NCBI GenBank assembly: GCA_029858605.1
Contig: JAOUET010000026.1
Coordinates: forward strand, 1-14,160
Length of the DNA stretch: 14,160 nucleotides
Reading direction: 5' to 3'
Source of the DNA: Coriobacteriia bacterium
GTDB lineage: Bacteria > Actinomycetota > Coriobacteriia > Anaerosomatales > JAENZW01
Made by a program: the position numbers and the translations under genes. The notes under the pieces are model-generated. The model was not told the origin of the DNA, did no database searches, and was given only the letters and a program-made list of their open reading frames with translations. This document shows positions 5,969 through 12,960 of the stretch, piece by piece; the first letter of the stretch is position 1; every line of letters starts with the position of its first letter.

Positions 5969-7819
5969 GTGGCTCATCAGTCGCTGTACCGCAAGTACCG
6001 TCCGCAGACGTTCGAGGACGTCGTCGGCCAGACGCACATCACGCGCACGCTGCGCAACGCGGTGGCCGAAGGTGCTGTCGCGCACGCCTACCTCTTCACG
6101 GGCCCGCGCGGCACGGGCAAGACCACGACCGCACGCATCCTGGCCAAGGCGCTGAACTGCGAGAAGGGGCCAACGCCTGAGCCGGACATCACCTGCGACG
6201 AGTGCATCGACATCGCCGAAGGCCGACATCCGGACGTCTACGAGCTCGACGCTGCTTCACGAACCGGTGTCGACAACGTGCGCGAGGAGATCATCGGCCG
6301 CCTGATGTATCCGGCGACGCGCGGCGGCTACAAGGTCTACATCATCGACGAGGTCCACATGCTCTCGACCGGGGCGTTCAACGCGCTGCTCAAGAGCATC
6401 GAGGAGCCGCCTTCACAGACCGTGTTCGTGCTGTGCACGACGCATCCGCAGAAGGTGCCCGAGACGATCCACTCGCGCTGCCAGCGCTTCGACTTCCACC
6501 GCATCGGCATCGAGGACCTCGTGGGGCGACTTGCCCTCATCTGCAAGCAGGAGGAAATCCAGGTAGCCGAAGGCGCGCTGACCCTTGTGGCGAAGCACGC
6601 CATGGGCGGGATGCGGGACGCCATCGCTACGCTCGAGCAGCTCTCGACCTTCACGGGGAAGCAGATCGCGCTCGACGACGTGGAGGGGCTTCTCGGCGAG
6701 GTCGACACGGGCCTACTCGTGGAGTTGGCGGACCTGATCGCGCAGCGCGACATCGCGGGATGCTTCCGGTTCGTGGAGCGTCTCGTGGAGTCGGGCAACG
6801 ACCTGACCGAGTTCGTGCGCGACCTCACGGGGCACATGCGCGACCTGTTCGTGACCGCCTCCGTCGGCGATCCCACCGGCATCGTCGACGCCACGCAGGA
6901 GCACCTCGCTCGCCTGTCGAGCCAGGCTGCGCTTTTCGGCGCGGATCGGCTGGCGCGCATATTGGACTTGCTGGGCGACCTGGGGTCTCAGATCAGATGG
7001 GCTTCGGATTCCCGCATCACCCTCGAGGTCGCGCTGACACGCATGGCGCGTCCGGAGGCCGACCTGACGCTGGAGGCGCTGGCGGAGAGGGTCTCTGCGC
7101 TGGAGAGCGCGGTGCGTACCGGAGACCTGGCCACGCCGCCTGCGGCTGCGACCTCAGCGGATGCGAAGCGCCCGACCGCGAAGCCCGCCAAGTCTGTCAA
7201 GGCCGCCGAAGCCGCGAAAGCCGCGAAGCAGGTGGAGTCGGCCGACTCGGCCGCGGCATCGGCAGGAGAGAAGCCGGGCGCGGAGGCGCCCAAGCCGGCG
7301 CGCGAGGAACCGACAGTCATCGAGGCACCAGCGCGCGGTCCGCTCGATCGGGCTGCCGTGAAACGCGCCTGGCCTGCTGTGCTGGCGGAGATCAAGAAGC
7401 AGAAGGCCGCGCGCGCCTCGCTCTTTGACGGGACGGAAGTCGACGTCGACGGGGACGGAGTAACGCTCGTAGTCGAGTTCCCGCTCGATCAGCGTTTCAG
7501 CATGCAGAAGGCGCAGGAGGCGTCCACCGCTCAACTGCTGCGCAGCGCGCTCGCGACCGTTCTCGGCTCCCCGCCTCCGTTTCGGCAACAACTGGGGCGC
7601 GGGCCGGTTCGTCGGGAAACCGCGCAGACCGAACTACGGCGCACCGATGTGCCGCCGGCGACGGTTGCCGACGAGACGGAGACCCGCGAGGAAGCGGCTT
7701 CGGCCGCGAGCGGGGATACGACTCCTGACGACATCGAGCACCTTCTCATCAACGAACTCGGCGCGGAGAAAGTCGCCGAGCACAAGCACGACACTCCCGA
7801 AGAAAGGATCGACGAGTGA
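5969..7819 (+). CDS. dnaX: DNA polymerase III subunit gamma/tau
   Basis: Clamp-loader ATPase of the replicative polymerase, 616 residues. Start GTG 5969 (MAHQSLYRKYRPQTF, the family start) has AGAGGGG about 10 nt upstream. Domain order: AAA+ core with Walker A GPRGTGKT (45-52), zinc module at 64-79, Walker B IIDEVH (125-130), sensor 1 CTTHP (156-160) and SRCQRFDF with the arginine finger Arg170; the domain III collar to about 370; an Ala/Lys/Glu-rich linker at roughly 390-450; and a C-terminal tau-like domain starting near AAVKRAWPAVLAEIKKQK. The zinc module is unusual: Cys64, Cys76 and Cys79 align with the E. coli ligands, but residue 73 is Asp instead of Cys. I saw no A-AAA-AAG slippery site, so only the full-length form is expected. 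The stop overlaps the ybaB start by 4 bp, and ybaB-recR follow as in many bacteria. Confidence 0.97.
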   Translation: MAHQSLYRKYRPQTFEDVVGQTHITRTLRNAVAEGAVAHAYLFTGPRGTGKTTTARILAKALNCEKGPTPEPDITCDECIDIAEGRHPDVYELDAASRTGVDNVREEIIGRLMYPATRGGYKVYIIDEVHMLSTGAFNALLKSIEEPPSQTVFVLCTTHPQKVPETIHSRCQRFDFHRIGIEDLVGRLALICKQEEIQVAEGALTLVAKHAMGGMRDAIATLEQLSTFTGKQIALDDVEGLLGEVDTGLLVELADLIAQRDIAGCFRFVERLVESGNDLTEFVRDLTGHMRDLFVTASVGDPTGIVDATQEHLARLSSQAALFGADRLARILDLLGDLGSQIRWASDSRITLEVALTRMARPEADLTLEALAERVSALESAVRTGDLATPPAAATSADAKRPTAKPAKSVKAAEAAKAAKQVESADSAAASAGEKPGAEAPKPAREEPTVIEAPARGPLDRAAVKRAWPAVLAEIKKQKAARASLFDGTEVDVDGDGVTLVVEFPLDQRFSMQKAQEASTAQLLRSALATVLGSPPPFRQQLGRGPVRRETAQTELRRTDVPPATVADETETREEAASAASGDTTPDDIEHLLINELGAEKVAEHKHDTPEERIDE

Positions 7820-8130
7820 AGCCCAACATGAACAAGATGCTCCAGCAGGCTCAGAAGATGCAGGCCGAGATGGCGCGCGTGCAAGAGGAACTCAAAGAGG
7901 AGCGGGTCGAGTCCTCGGTCGGCGGTGGCATGGTGAAGGTCGTGATGACCGGTGACATGCAGGTCGAGAAAGTCGCTATCGACCCAGCCGCGATAGACGC
8001 GGATGACGCGGGCATGCTCGAGGACATGGTCGCCGCGGCCGTGAACGAGGCCATGCGACAGGCGCAGGACCTAGCGAATCGCAAGATGGGCGCCGTCACG
8101 GGCGGGCTCGGTATCCCAGGACTGATGTAG
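7816..8130 (+). CDS. ybaB: YbaB/EbfC family nucleoid-associated protein
   Basis: Small DNA-binding protein of 104 residues that forms dimers and is thought to act in nucleoid organisation and, with RecR, in replication or repair. Start GTG 7816 overlaps the dnaX stop (GTGA), and AAAGGA (about 7803-7808) lies at a proper distance. ATG 7828 is the alternative but lacks such a site. The sequence has the family layout: an N-terminal MLQQAQKMQAEM helix, a central SVGGGMVKVVMTGDMQVEKV sheet (about 34-53), then helix DMVAAAVNEAMRQAQDLA and a glycine-rich end. It is flanked by dnaX and recR, with 3 bp to recR, so the three genes are surely one transcript. Confidence 0.95.
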   Translation: MKPNMNKMLQQAQKMQAEMARVQEELKEERVESSVGGGMVKVVMTGDMQVEKVAIDPAAIDADDAGMLEDMVAAAVNEAMRQAQDLANRKMGAVTGGLGIPGLM

Positions 8131-8133
8131 GGC

Positions 8134-8730
8134 ATGCGCTACGCGCCTGCTATCGCGCGCCTGCTCGAGGAGTTGGAGCGGCTGCCGGGTATCGGACCCA
8201 AGTCCGCCCAGCGCATCACCTACTACCTCTTGCGGACCGACGAGGAGTCGGCGACACGGCTGGCCGACGCCATCGTCGACGTGAAGCGCAGCATCCGCTT
8301 CTGCTCGCGCTGTTTCAACTTCGCCGAAGAAGAGCTGTGCCACATCTGCTCCGACCCCGAGCGCGACGAGTCGATGCTATGCGTCGTGGAGGAGCCGCGA
8401 GACATCGTGGCGATCGAGCGAACTGGCGAGTACCGTGGCATCTACCACGTCCTTGAGGGCGCGATCTCGCCCATCGACGGGATCGGTCCCGAGCAGCTCC
8501 GCGTCCGAGAACTCGTCGACCGGGTAGGCGAGGGTGGCATCTCGGAGGTGGTCTTGGCCACGAATCCCAACGTCGAGGGAGAGACGACCGCGCTCTACAT
8601 CGCGCGGCTGCTCCAGCCCCTCGGAGTGCGTGTCACGCGCATCGCTTCCGGGCTGCCGGTCGGAGGAGACCTTGAGTACGCTGACGAAGTGACGCTCGGG
8701 AGGGCCTTGGAGGCACGGCGGGAGATGTAG
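8134..8730 (+). CDS. recR: recombination mediator protein RecR
   Basis: RecR works with RecO (and RecF) to load RecA on SSB-coated single-stranded DNA during gap repair. The 198-residue product has the full family layout: helix-hairpin-helix LPGIGPKSAQR (17-27), a C4 zinc finger with Cys57, Cys60, Cys69 and Cys72, the Toprim domain from about residue 81 (CVVEEPRD, then YHVLEGAISPIDGIGP), NPNVEGETTALYIARLL (144-160) and the closing ASGLPVGGDLEYADEVTLG. Start ATG 8134 follows ybaB by 3 bp. The length is standard and no key residue is missing. It is the last gene of the dnaX-ybaB-recR operon. I see no terminator straight after it. Confidence 0.97.
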   Translation: MRYAPAIARLLEELERLPGIGPKSAQRITYYLLRTDEESATRLADAIVDVKRSIRFCSRCFNFAEEELCHICSDPERDESMLCVVEEPRDIVAIERTGEYRGIYHVLEGAISPIDGIGPEQLRVRELVDRVGEGGISEVVLATNPNVEGETTALYIARLLQPLGVRVTRIASGLPVGGDLEYADEVTLGRALEARREM

Positions 8731-8758
8731 TTGACGGTTTCCAGAATCTTGCTACCGT
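8731..8758 (+). promoter_or_regulatory. candidate promoter for the por operon (upstream site)
   Basis: TTGACG (8731-8736), immediately after the recR stop, matches a -35 hexamer. A weak -10, TACCGT (8753-8758), follows with a 16-bp spacer. It would give a leader of about 150 nt before porG. The -35 is good and the -10 is poor. Confidence 0.35.
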
Positions 8759-8825
8759 TCACCGATGGATACTATCCGTCTACCGCCGCCAACAGCGCCT
8801 ACTGTGCCACCTGCCGAGGCCACGC

Positions 8826-8859
8826 TATCCTAGTGTGACCTGCCCGCGGGCGCCGGGCA
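8826..8859 (+). promoter_or_regulatory. candidate -10 and leader hairpin upstream of porG
   Basis: CGCTATCCT contains a -10-like TATCCT (8826-8831) resembling the CGCTATACT elements before the SRP RNA and dnaX. A 6-bp hairpin TGCCCG/CGGGCA (8841-8846, 8854-8859) would then fall at the 5' end of the leader. The rest of the 183-bp gap between recR and porG shows no gene. Confidence 0.35.
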
Positions 8860-8913
8860 CTTGTGAGGTTCCCGCCGTCCGTCCTCGCGGCGAGCATGAA
8901 AGGGGAGAGTTAC

Positions 8914-9489
8914 ATGCAGCAGCTAACGGAGATTCGTTGGCACGCGCGCGCCGGTCAGGGCGCGGTCACCGCAGCAAAAGTCGTTGCAGAGACCGCACTT
9001 TCCGCGGACCAGTACATGCAGGCGATGCCTGAGTACGGCCCCGAGCGGATGGGCGCTCCGATCAAGGCGTTCACGCGGATCAGCGATCAACCGATCGACA
9101 TCCACTGCAACATCGAGAACCCGAGTGTCGTCATCGTGCTGGACGATACGCTTCTGGACGTCATCGACGTCACAGAGGGCATCGTCGCCGATGGCGTGGT
9201 GATCCTCAACACATGCACGCCTCCTGAGCAAGTCAAGCAACGGCTCGGCTTGCCTGAATCGGTCAAGGTGGCATGCGTCGACGCTTCAGGTATCGCGCTC
9301 GACACCATCAAGCGCGACATCCCGAACACCCCGATCGTCGGGGCGTTCGCGAAGGTCACGGGTCTAATCGACCTCGACATCTTCAAGGGGCTGCTTGCGA
9401 AGAACCTGAGCAAGAAGTTCGGACAAGAGATGATCGACGCGAACTTCGCCGCCGTCGATCGCGCACACGAGGAGGTGACCGTGGCATGA
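8914..9489 (+). CDS. porG: pyruvate:ferredoxin oxidoreductase, gamma subunit
   Basis: Gamma subunit (191 residues) of a four-subunit 2-oxoacid:ferredoxin oxidoreductase that converts pyruvate and CoA to acetyl-CoA, CO2 and reduced ferredoxin in the cytoplasm. Start ATG 8914 was chosen because AGGGGAG (about 8901-8907) lies 7 nt upstream and the family sequence begins with EIRWHARAGQGAVTAAK (CoA/domain III glycine motif RAGQG). MPEYGPERMGAPIKAFTRIS (about 39-58) is typical of PorG, as is the NPSVVIVLDDTLLD strand. In-frame sequence upstream, back to 8863, lacks similarity. The stop overlaps porD by 4 bp (ATGA). It is the first gene of the porGDAB operon. A branched-chain 2-oxoacid (VOR) specificity is the main alternative. 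Confidence 0.92.
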   Translation: MQQLTEIRWHARAGQGAVTAAKVVAETALSADQYMQAMPEYGPERMGAPIKAFTRISDQPIDIHCNIENPSVVIVLDDTLLDVIDVTEGIVADGVVILNTCTPPEQVKQRLGLPESVKVACVDASGIALDTIKRDIPNTPIVGAFAKVTGLIDLDIFKGLLAKNLSKKFGQEMIDANFAAVDRAHEEVTVA

Positions 9490-9812
9490 AGTGGGACATC
9501 TCTTCGATGGACTCGTGGAAGACCGAGGACTTCCCGCTCGGCGCCGTGATTCCCGAAGCGGGGAACTCGCAGTACTACCGCACCGGTGGCTGGCGCAGCG
9601 ATCGCCCGTTCCGCAACATCGAGACGTGCACGGACTGCCTCATCTGCTGGATCGACTGTCCGGATTCCGCGATTCGCGTCGCCGACGAGAAGATCGCCGA
9701 AGACTGGCTGGACCTCGATCACTGCAAGGGGTGCGGCGTTTGCGCCAACGAGTGTCCGGTCGAAGCGATCACGATGGTGCCCGAAGGCTGCGAACTGCCG
9801 GAGGTGAAGTAG
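9486..9812 (+). CDS. porD: pyruvate:ferredoxin oxidoreductase, delta (ferredoxin-like) subunit
   Basis: Ferredoxin-like electron-transfer subunit of 108 residues. Start ATG 9486 overlaps the porG stop and is preceded by GGAGGTG (9471-9477) with 8-nt spacing. The N-terminal half carries the PorD-type GGWRSDRPF stretch (34-42). Two [4Fe-4S] sites follow: CTDCLICWIDCP (Cys48, 51, 54, 58) and CKGCGVCANECP (Cys80, 83, 86, 90), each CxxCxxCxxxC, as in bacterial 2x[4Fe-4S] ferredoxins. It passes electrons from the PorB cluster to free ferredoxin. It is followed 2 bp later by porA, with GGAGGTG again serving the next start. All eight ligands are intact. Confidence 0.95.
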   Translation: MKWDISSMDSWKTEDFPLGAVIPEAGNSQYYRTGGWRSDRPFRNIETCTDCLICWIDCPDSAIRVADEKIAEDWLDLDHCKGCGVCANECPVEAITMVPEGCELPEVK

Positions 9813-9814
9813 TC

Positions 9815-11002
9815 ATGGCTGAGGTCAAGACCGTTGCCACCACCGGCAACCTGGTCGTCGCCGAAGCGATGCGCCAGTGCAAGCCCGACGTGGTCGCCGC
9901 GTACCCGATCACGCCGCAGACGACCATTGTCGAGGAGTACGCGAAGTTCGTCGCGCAAGGCAGGGTGCACACCGAGTACGTCACCGTTGAGTCCGAGCAC
10001 TCGGCGATGAGCGCGTGCATCGGCGCTTCAGCAGCCGGCGCTCGCGTCATGACTGCAACGGCGAGCCAGGGACTGGCGCTCATGTGGGAGGAGCTCCACA
10101 TCGCTTCCGGCATGCGCCTGCCGATCGTCATGGCGAACGCGAACCGTGCACTCTCGGCTCCCATCAACATCCACTGCGACCACGGCGACGCCATGGGTGC
10201 GCGGGACACCGGCTGGGTGATCCTGTTTGCCGAAACCGCCCAGGAGGCATACGACAACACGATCATCTGTCTCAAGGTTGCCGAAGACCCTGAGGTCCTG
10301 CTTCCTGCGATGACTTGTCTCGACGGCTTCATCACGACGCACTCCATCGATCGCATAGAACTGTTCGACGACGAGACCGTTGCCGACTTCGTCGGCGAGT
10401 ACGAGCCGGCAAACGCGCTGCTCGATACGGATAGTCCGGTGAGCCACGGCTGCTTCGCAGGGCTCGGAGGCCCGTTCTTCGAGTTCAAGAAGGCCCAACG
10501 TCTCGCCATCGATCGCTCGAAAGGCGTCGTCGAGCGGGTCGGCGCGGCTTTCTCCGAGCTGTCGGGTCGCCCCTTCGGGCTTGTAGAGTCCGACATGATG
10601 GACGACGCGGACCTTGCCATCGTGGTCATCGGCTCGACGGCCGGAAACGCGAGGCACGTGGCCAAGGAGATGCGTGCGCAGGGCGTGAAGGCCGGGGTAG
10701 TGAAGGTTCGCTGTTTCCGACCGTTCCCGCAAGCCGAACTCGTCGCGGCTCTCAAGGACGCGAAGGCAGTCGCCGTACTCGATCGTGCCGAATCCTTCGG
10801 CGCTGAAGGCGGACCGCTCTACCTCGAGACTCGCAGTGCTCTCTACGACCTCGAGACTCGCATGCCTGTCGTGAACTACATCTACGGCCTTGGCGGAAGC
10901 GACGTTCGTCTGGAGCTGATCCGTCAGGTGTACTCGGACCTGTCCGACATCGTGTCCGGCTCGGCCTCTCCGAGCGGGCTCGTCTACCTCGGTGCCCGAT
11001 AG
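9815..11002 (+). CDS. porA: pyruvate:ferredoxin oxidoreductase, alpha subunit
   Basis: Alpha subunit (395 residues), carrying the pyrimidine side of the thiamine diphosphate site and the substrate pocket. Start ATG 9815 has GGAGGTG (9800-9806) 8 nt upstream. Visible motifs are YPITPQT (30-36), VESEHSA (59-65), TATASQGLAL (80-89), and NRALSAPINIHCDHGD (110-125) with DTGW (131-134). The last stretch is the pyruvate-type signature. 2-Oxoglutarate enzymes have a different motif here (typically RxGPSTG), so I favour PorA over KorA. The C-terminal domain has the usual FGAEGGPLYLE and NYIYGLGG segments. A 15-nt direct repeat at 10821-10835 and 10848-10862 encodes two LETR copies. The stop TAG is embedded in the ribosome binding site of porB. 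Confidence 0.94.
   Translation: MAEVKTVATTGNLVVAEAMRQCKPDVVAAYPITPQTTIVEEYAKFVAQGRVHTEYVTVESEHSAMSACIGASAAGARVMTATASQGLALMWEELHIASGMRLPIVMANANRALSAPINIHCDHGDAMGARDTGWVILFAETAQEAYDNTIICLKVAEDPEVLLPAMTCLDGFITTHSIDRIELFDDETVADFVGEYEPANALLDTDSPVSHGCFAGLGGPFFEFKKAQRLAIDRSKGVVERVGAAFSELSGRPFGLVESDMMDDADLAIVVIGSTAGNARHVAKEMRAQGVKAGVVKVRCFRPFPQAELVAALKDAKAVAVLDRAESFGAEGGPLYLETRSALYDLETRMPVVNYIYGLGGSDVRLELIRQVYSDLSDIVSGSASPSGLVYLGAR
10821..10862 (+). repeat. 15-nt direct repeat inside porA
   Basis: ACCTCGAGACTCGCA occurs at 10821-10835 and again at 10848-10862, offset by 27 nt and in the same reading frame. It gives LETR twice around SALYD. Both copies lie in the C-terminal domain and keep the frame open. 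Confidence 0.7.
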
Positions 11003-11014
11003 GAGGGAGCGATC

Positions 11015-11962
11015 ATGGCAACGCTGAAAGAACTCACCCATCGCGAAGACCGCCTCGCCGGCGGCCACCGGTTGTGTGCCGGGTGCGGAGCCTCCATAGC
11101 GATGCGCCAGATCATGCTTGGCGCGGGCACCGACCCGCTCGTCGTCGGATGTGCCACGGGCTGTTTGGAGGTTTCAACGACCATCTATCCCTACACATCG
11201 TGGCGGATCGGCTACGTCCACAACGCGTTCGAGAACTCGGCCGCCACGGTGTCCGGCGTCGAAGCCGCTTTCAAGGCTCTCAAGCGAGCGGGGAAGATCC
11301 CTGCAGACAAGAAGATCAAGTTCATGGCAGTGGGCGGCGACGGCGGCACGTACGACATAGGCTTGCAGTCACTGTCGGGAGCCATGGAGCGCGGTCACGA
11401 CATGGTCTACGTGTGCTACGACAACGGTGCGTACATGAACACGGGAATACAGCGCTCTTCGGCCACCCCGAAGGGGGCCTGGGCGACGACCTCTGAGGTT
11501 GGCGCGGCACAGGCCGGCAAGCAACAGAAGCGCAAGGACCTTACGTCCATCATCGCCGCGCACAACGTGGCCTACGCCGCTCAGGGTTCCATCAGCCACT
11601 GGAAGGACCTCGCGACAAAGGCCGAGAAGGCCTTCGCAGCCGAAGGACCGGCCTTCATCAACGTGCTCGCAACGTGCCCGCGCGGTTGGCGAAGCGCCTA
11701 CAACAAGTCGATCGAGATCGCGAAGCTTGGCGTGCAGACCGGCTACTGGCCGCTGTTCGAGGTCGAGAACGGCGAGTGGAAGATGAGCACTTCCAGCAAG
11801 GGTCTGGTCAAGGCCGGTCGCAAGCCCATCGAGGATTTCCTCAAGCCGCAGGGCCGCTTCAAGCACCTGTTCGCACCGGAGAACTCGGATCTGCTGGCGG
11901 AGATACAGGCGGACGTCGACGACTACTGGGAGTACATCAAGCACCGCTGTGGCGTCGAATAG
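11015..11962 (+). CDS. porB: pyruvate:ferredoxin oxidoreductase, beta subunit (TPP-binding)
   Basis: Beta subunit (315 residues), which binds the thiamine diphosphate phosphates through Mg2+ and holds one [4Fe-4S] cluster. Start ATG 11015 follows AGGAGGG (11001-11007), which overlaps the porA stop. Visible: HRLCAGCG (Cys21, Cys24), GCATGC (Cys46, Cys50), the TPP motif GGDGGTYDIG (107-116) through CYDNGAYMNTG (134-144), QRSSATPKGAW (146-156) and TCPRGW with Cys221. The AYMNTGIQRS...TPKGA stretch is typical of pyruvate-type beta subunits. Cluster ligands are likely Cys21, Cys24, one of Cys46/50, and Cys221. It is the last gene of porGDAB and is followed by a strong hairpin terminator. Confidence 0.94.
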   Translation: MATLKELTHREDRLAGGHRLCAGCGASIAMRQIMLGAGTDPLVVGCATGCLEVSTTIYPYTSWRIGYVHNAFENSAATVSGVEAAFKALKRAGKIPADKKIKFMAVGGDGGTYDIGLQSLSGAMERGHDMVYVCYDNGAYMNTGIQRSSATPKGAWATTSEVGAAQAGKQQKRKDLTSIIAAHNVAYAAQGSISHWKDLATKAEKAFAAEGPAFINVLATCPRGWRSAYNKSIEIAKLGVQTGYWPLFEVENGEWKMSTSSKGLVKAGRKPIEDFLKPQGRFKHLFAPENSDLLAEIQADVDDYWEYIKHRCGVE

Positions 11963-11993
11963 ACCGTCACCGCCTGTTGCGCGGCAGTCTCTA

Positions 11994-12023
11994 GAAGGGC
12001 TCGGACCGCCGTCCGGGCCCTTT
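11994..12023 (+). terminator. rho-independent-like terminator after porB
   Basis: AGGGCTCGGAC (11996-12006), loop CGCC, and GTCCGGGCCCT (12011-12021) form an 11-bp stem with one G-U pair. A-T 11995/12022 and a G-U at 11994/12023 extend it. Only three T follow the loop side, so it is GC-rich with a short tail, but its place 31 bp after porB and before a new promoter fits termination. Confidence 0.75.
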
Positions 12024-12027
12024 GCGG

Positions 12028-12036
12028 TGATAGAAT
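12028..12036 (+). promoter_or_regulatory. extended -10 promoter for the binding-protein/sensor operon
   Basis: TGATAGAAT contains an extended -10 (TG, one base, then TAGAAT 12031-12036) right after the porB terminator. The -35 region falls inside the terminator stem and has no good hexamer, which fits an extended -10 promoter. The transcript would start near 12043, about 39 nt before the TTG start. Confidence 0.55.
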
Positions 12037-12081
12037 GAGTGCGTCATTGGCGTCCTTCGTGCTCGCGAGAGAGGACCGACG

Positions 12082-12960
12082 TTGAGACGATTCCGTTCGC
12101 ACCTTTCACTCGTCATCCTGGCGCTCGCGGTCGCTCTTGCGGTCGCGCTTGCTGTCTCGGCGTGCGATCAGGATGGCAACGCGCAGTCGGAGACACTGCC
12201 GACCGAGCGCATTCGCATCTCCGGATCCGGAACTTGCCTGCCGCTGATGAGGATTCTGACCGAGGAGTATCAGTCCGATCACCCCGACATCGAATTCGTC
12301 TTCCTGCCGGGATTGCACAGCGGTGGCGGAATTCGGGGCGTCGCCAACGGCGATCTGGAGATCGGTGCGGTCTCGCGCGAGCTCAACGATGACGAGCGGG
12401 AACTCGGGCTCGACTACCGCCAGCTGTCAAGCGACGGGCTCGTGATCGCCGTGCATCCGAGCGTGACGATCGACGGGCTCACGTCCCAGCAGGTGCGTGA
12501 GATATACGAGGGCAAGTACTCCAATTGGCAGGAACTAGGCGGTTCGGATTCGACGATCATCATCCTCGACCGCAACGAGGACGAGTCCGCCAAGATCATC
12601 CTGCGACAACACGTTCTCGGTCCCGACCTGATCGTGAGCGACAGGGCCGTCAACCTCTTCTACGAACCGGACATGGTGGACGGTCTCAAGAAGTCGCCTG
12701 GAGCCATCGGCTACTTCTCCCTAGGGTTCGGGCTCTCCGATGACGTGCCGGTAAGCTACCTGACGCTCGACGGCGTTGAGGCGAGCGTCGAGAACATCGA
12801 GAACGGCTCCTTCAAGGTTGTCAGGCCGCTCGGCATAGTCGCTGCATCCTCGGCAAGCAGTGAGATCAAGGACTTCATCGAGTGGACGCAGACAGATGAT
12901 GCGAGGGCGTTGATGCGCCAACGCGGGTTCGCTCCCGCCCTGCCTGACTCAGGTGAATGA
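12082..12960 (+). CDS. PstS-like phosphate-type substrate-binding lipoprotein
   Basis: Extracytoplasmic solute-binding protein of the PstS-like group (PF12849 type), 292 residues. Start TTG 12082 has GAGAGGA (12069-12075) 6 nt upstream. The N-terminus has a basic RRFRSH, a hydrophobic core and a lipobox ending VSAC, with Cys28 as the likely lipidated residue, so it should be anchored outside the membrane. Ligand-loop motifs are SGSGTCLPLM (47-56), SGGGIRGV (80-87) and VSRE (97-100), then WQELGG and PGAIGYFSLG (206-215) as in PstS. The middle loop that is usually R-x-x-SGT reads DRNEDESAK (163-171), so phosphate binding is not assured. The next gene is not a pstC permease but a transmembrane sensor that overlaps it, suggesting a role in signalling. 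No gene symbol is given because the ligand is uncertain. Confidence 0.87.
   Translation: MRRFRSHLSLVILALAVALAVALAVSACDQDGNAQSETLPTERIRISGSGTCLPLMRILTEEYQSDHPDIEFVFLPGLHSGGGIRGVANGDLEIGAVSRELNDDERELGLDYRQLSSDGLVIAVHPSVTIDGLTSQQVREIYEGKYSNWQELGGSDSTIIILDRNEDESAKIILRQHVLGPDLIVSDRAVNLFYEPDMVDGLKKSPGAIGYFSLGFGLSDDVPVSYLTLDGVEASVENIENGSFKVVRPLGIVAASSASSEIKDFIEWTQTDDARALMRQRGFAPALPDSGE

Noticed and set aside
6202..7428. Long plus-strand open frame inside dnaX
   Set aside because: It is arginine- and glycine-rich and out of frame with the conserved DnaX sequence.
7150..7430. Programmed frameshift in dnaX to make gamma
   Set aside because: No A-AAA-AAG slippery heptamer is visible in the linker region.
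9769..10755. Second long minus-strand open frame opposite porA
   Set aside because: Same reason: the sequence is serine-, alanine- and arginine-rich and low in pattern, as expected for a shadow of the real gene.
10028..11068. Long open stretch on the minus strand opposite porA
   Set aside because: It is antisense to a well-supported gene. GC-rich codon use leaves such frames open, and the translation resembles no family I know.
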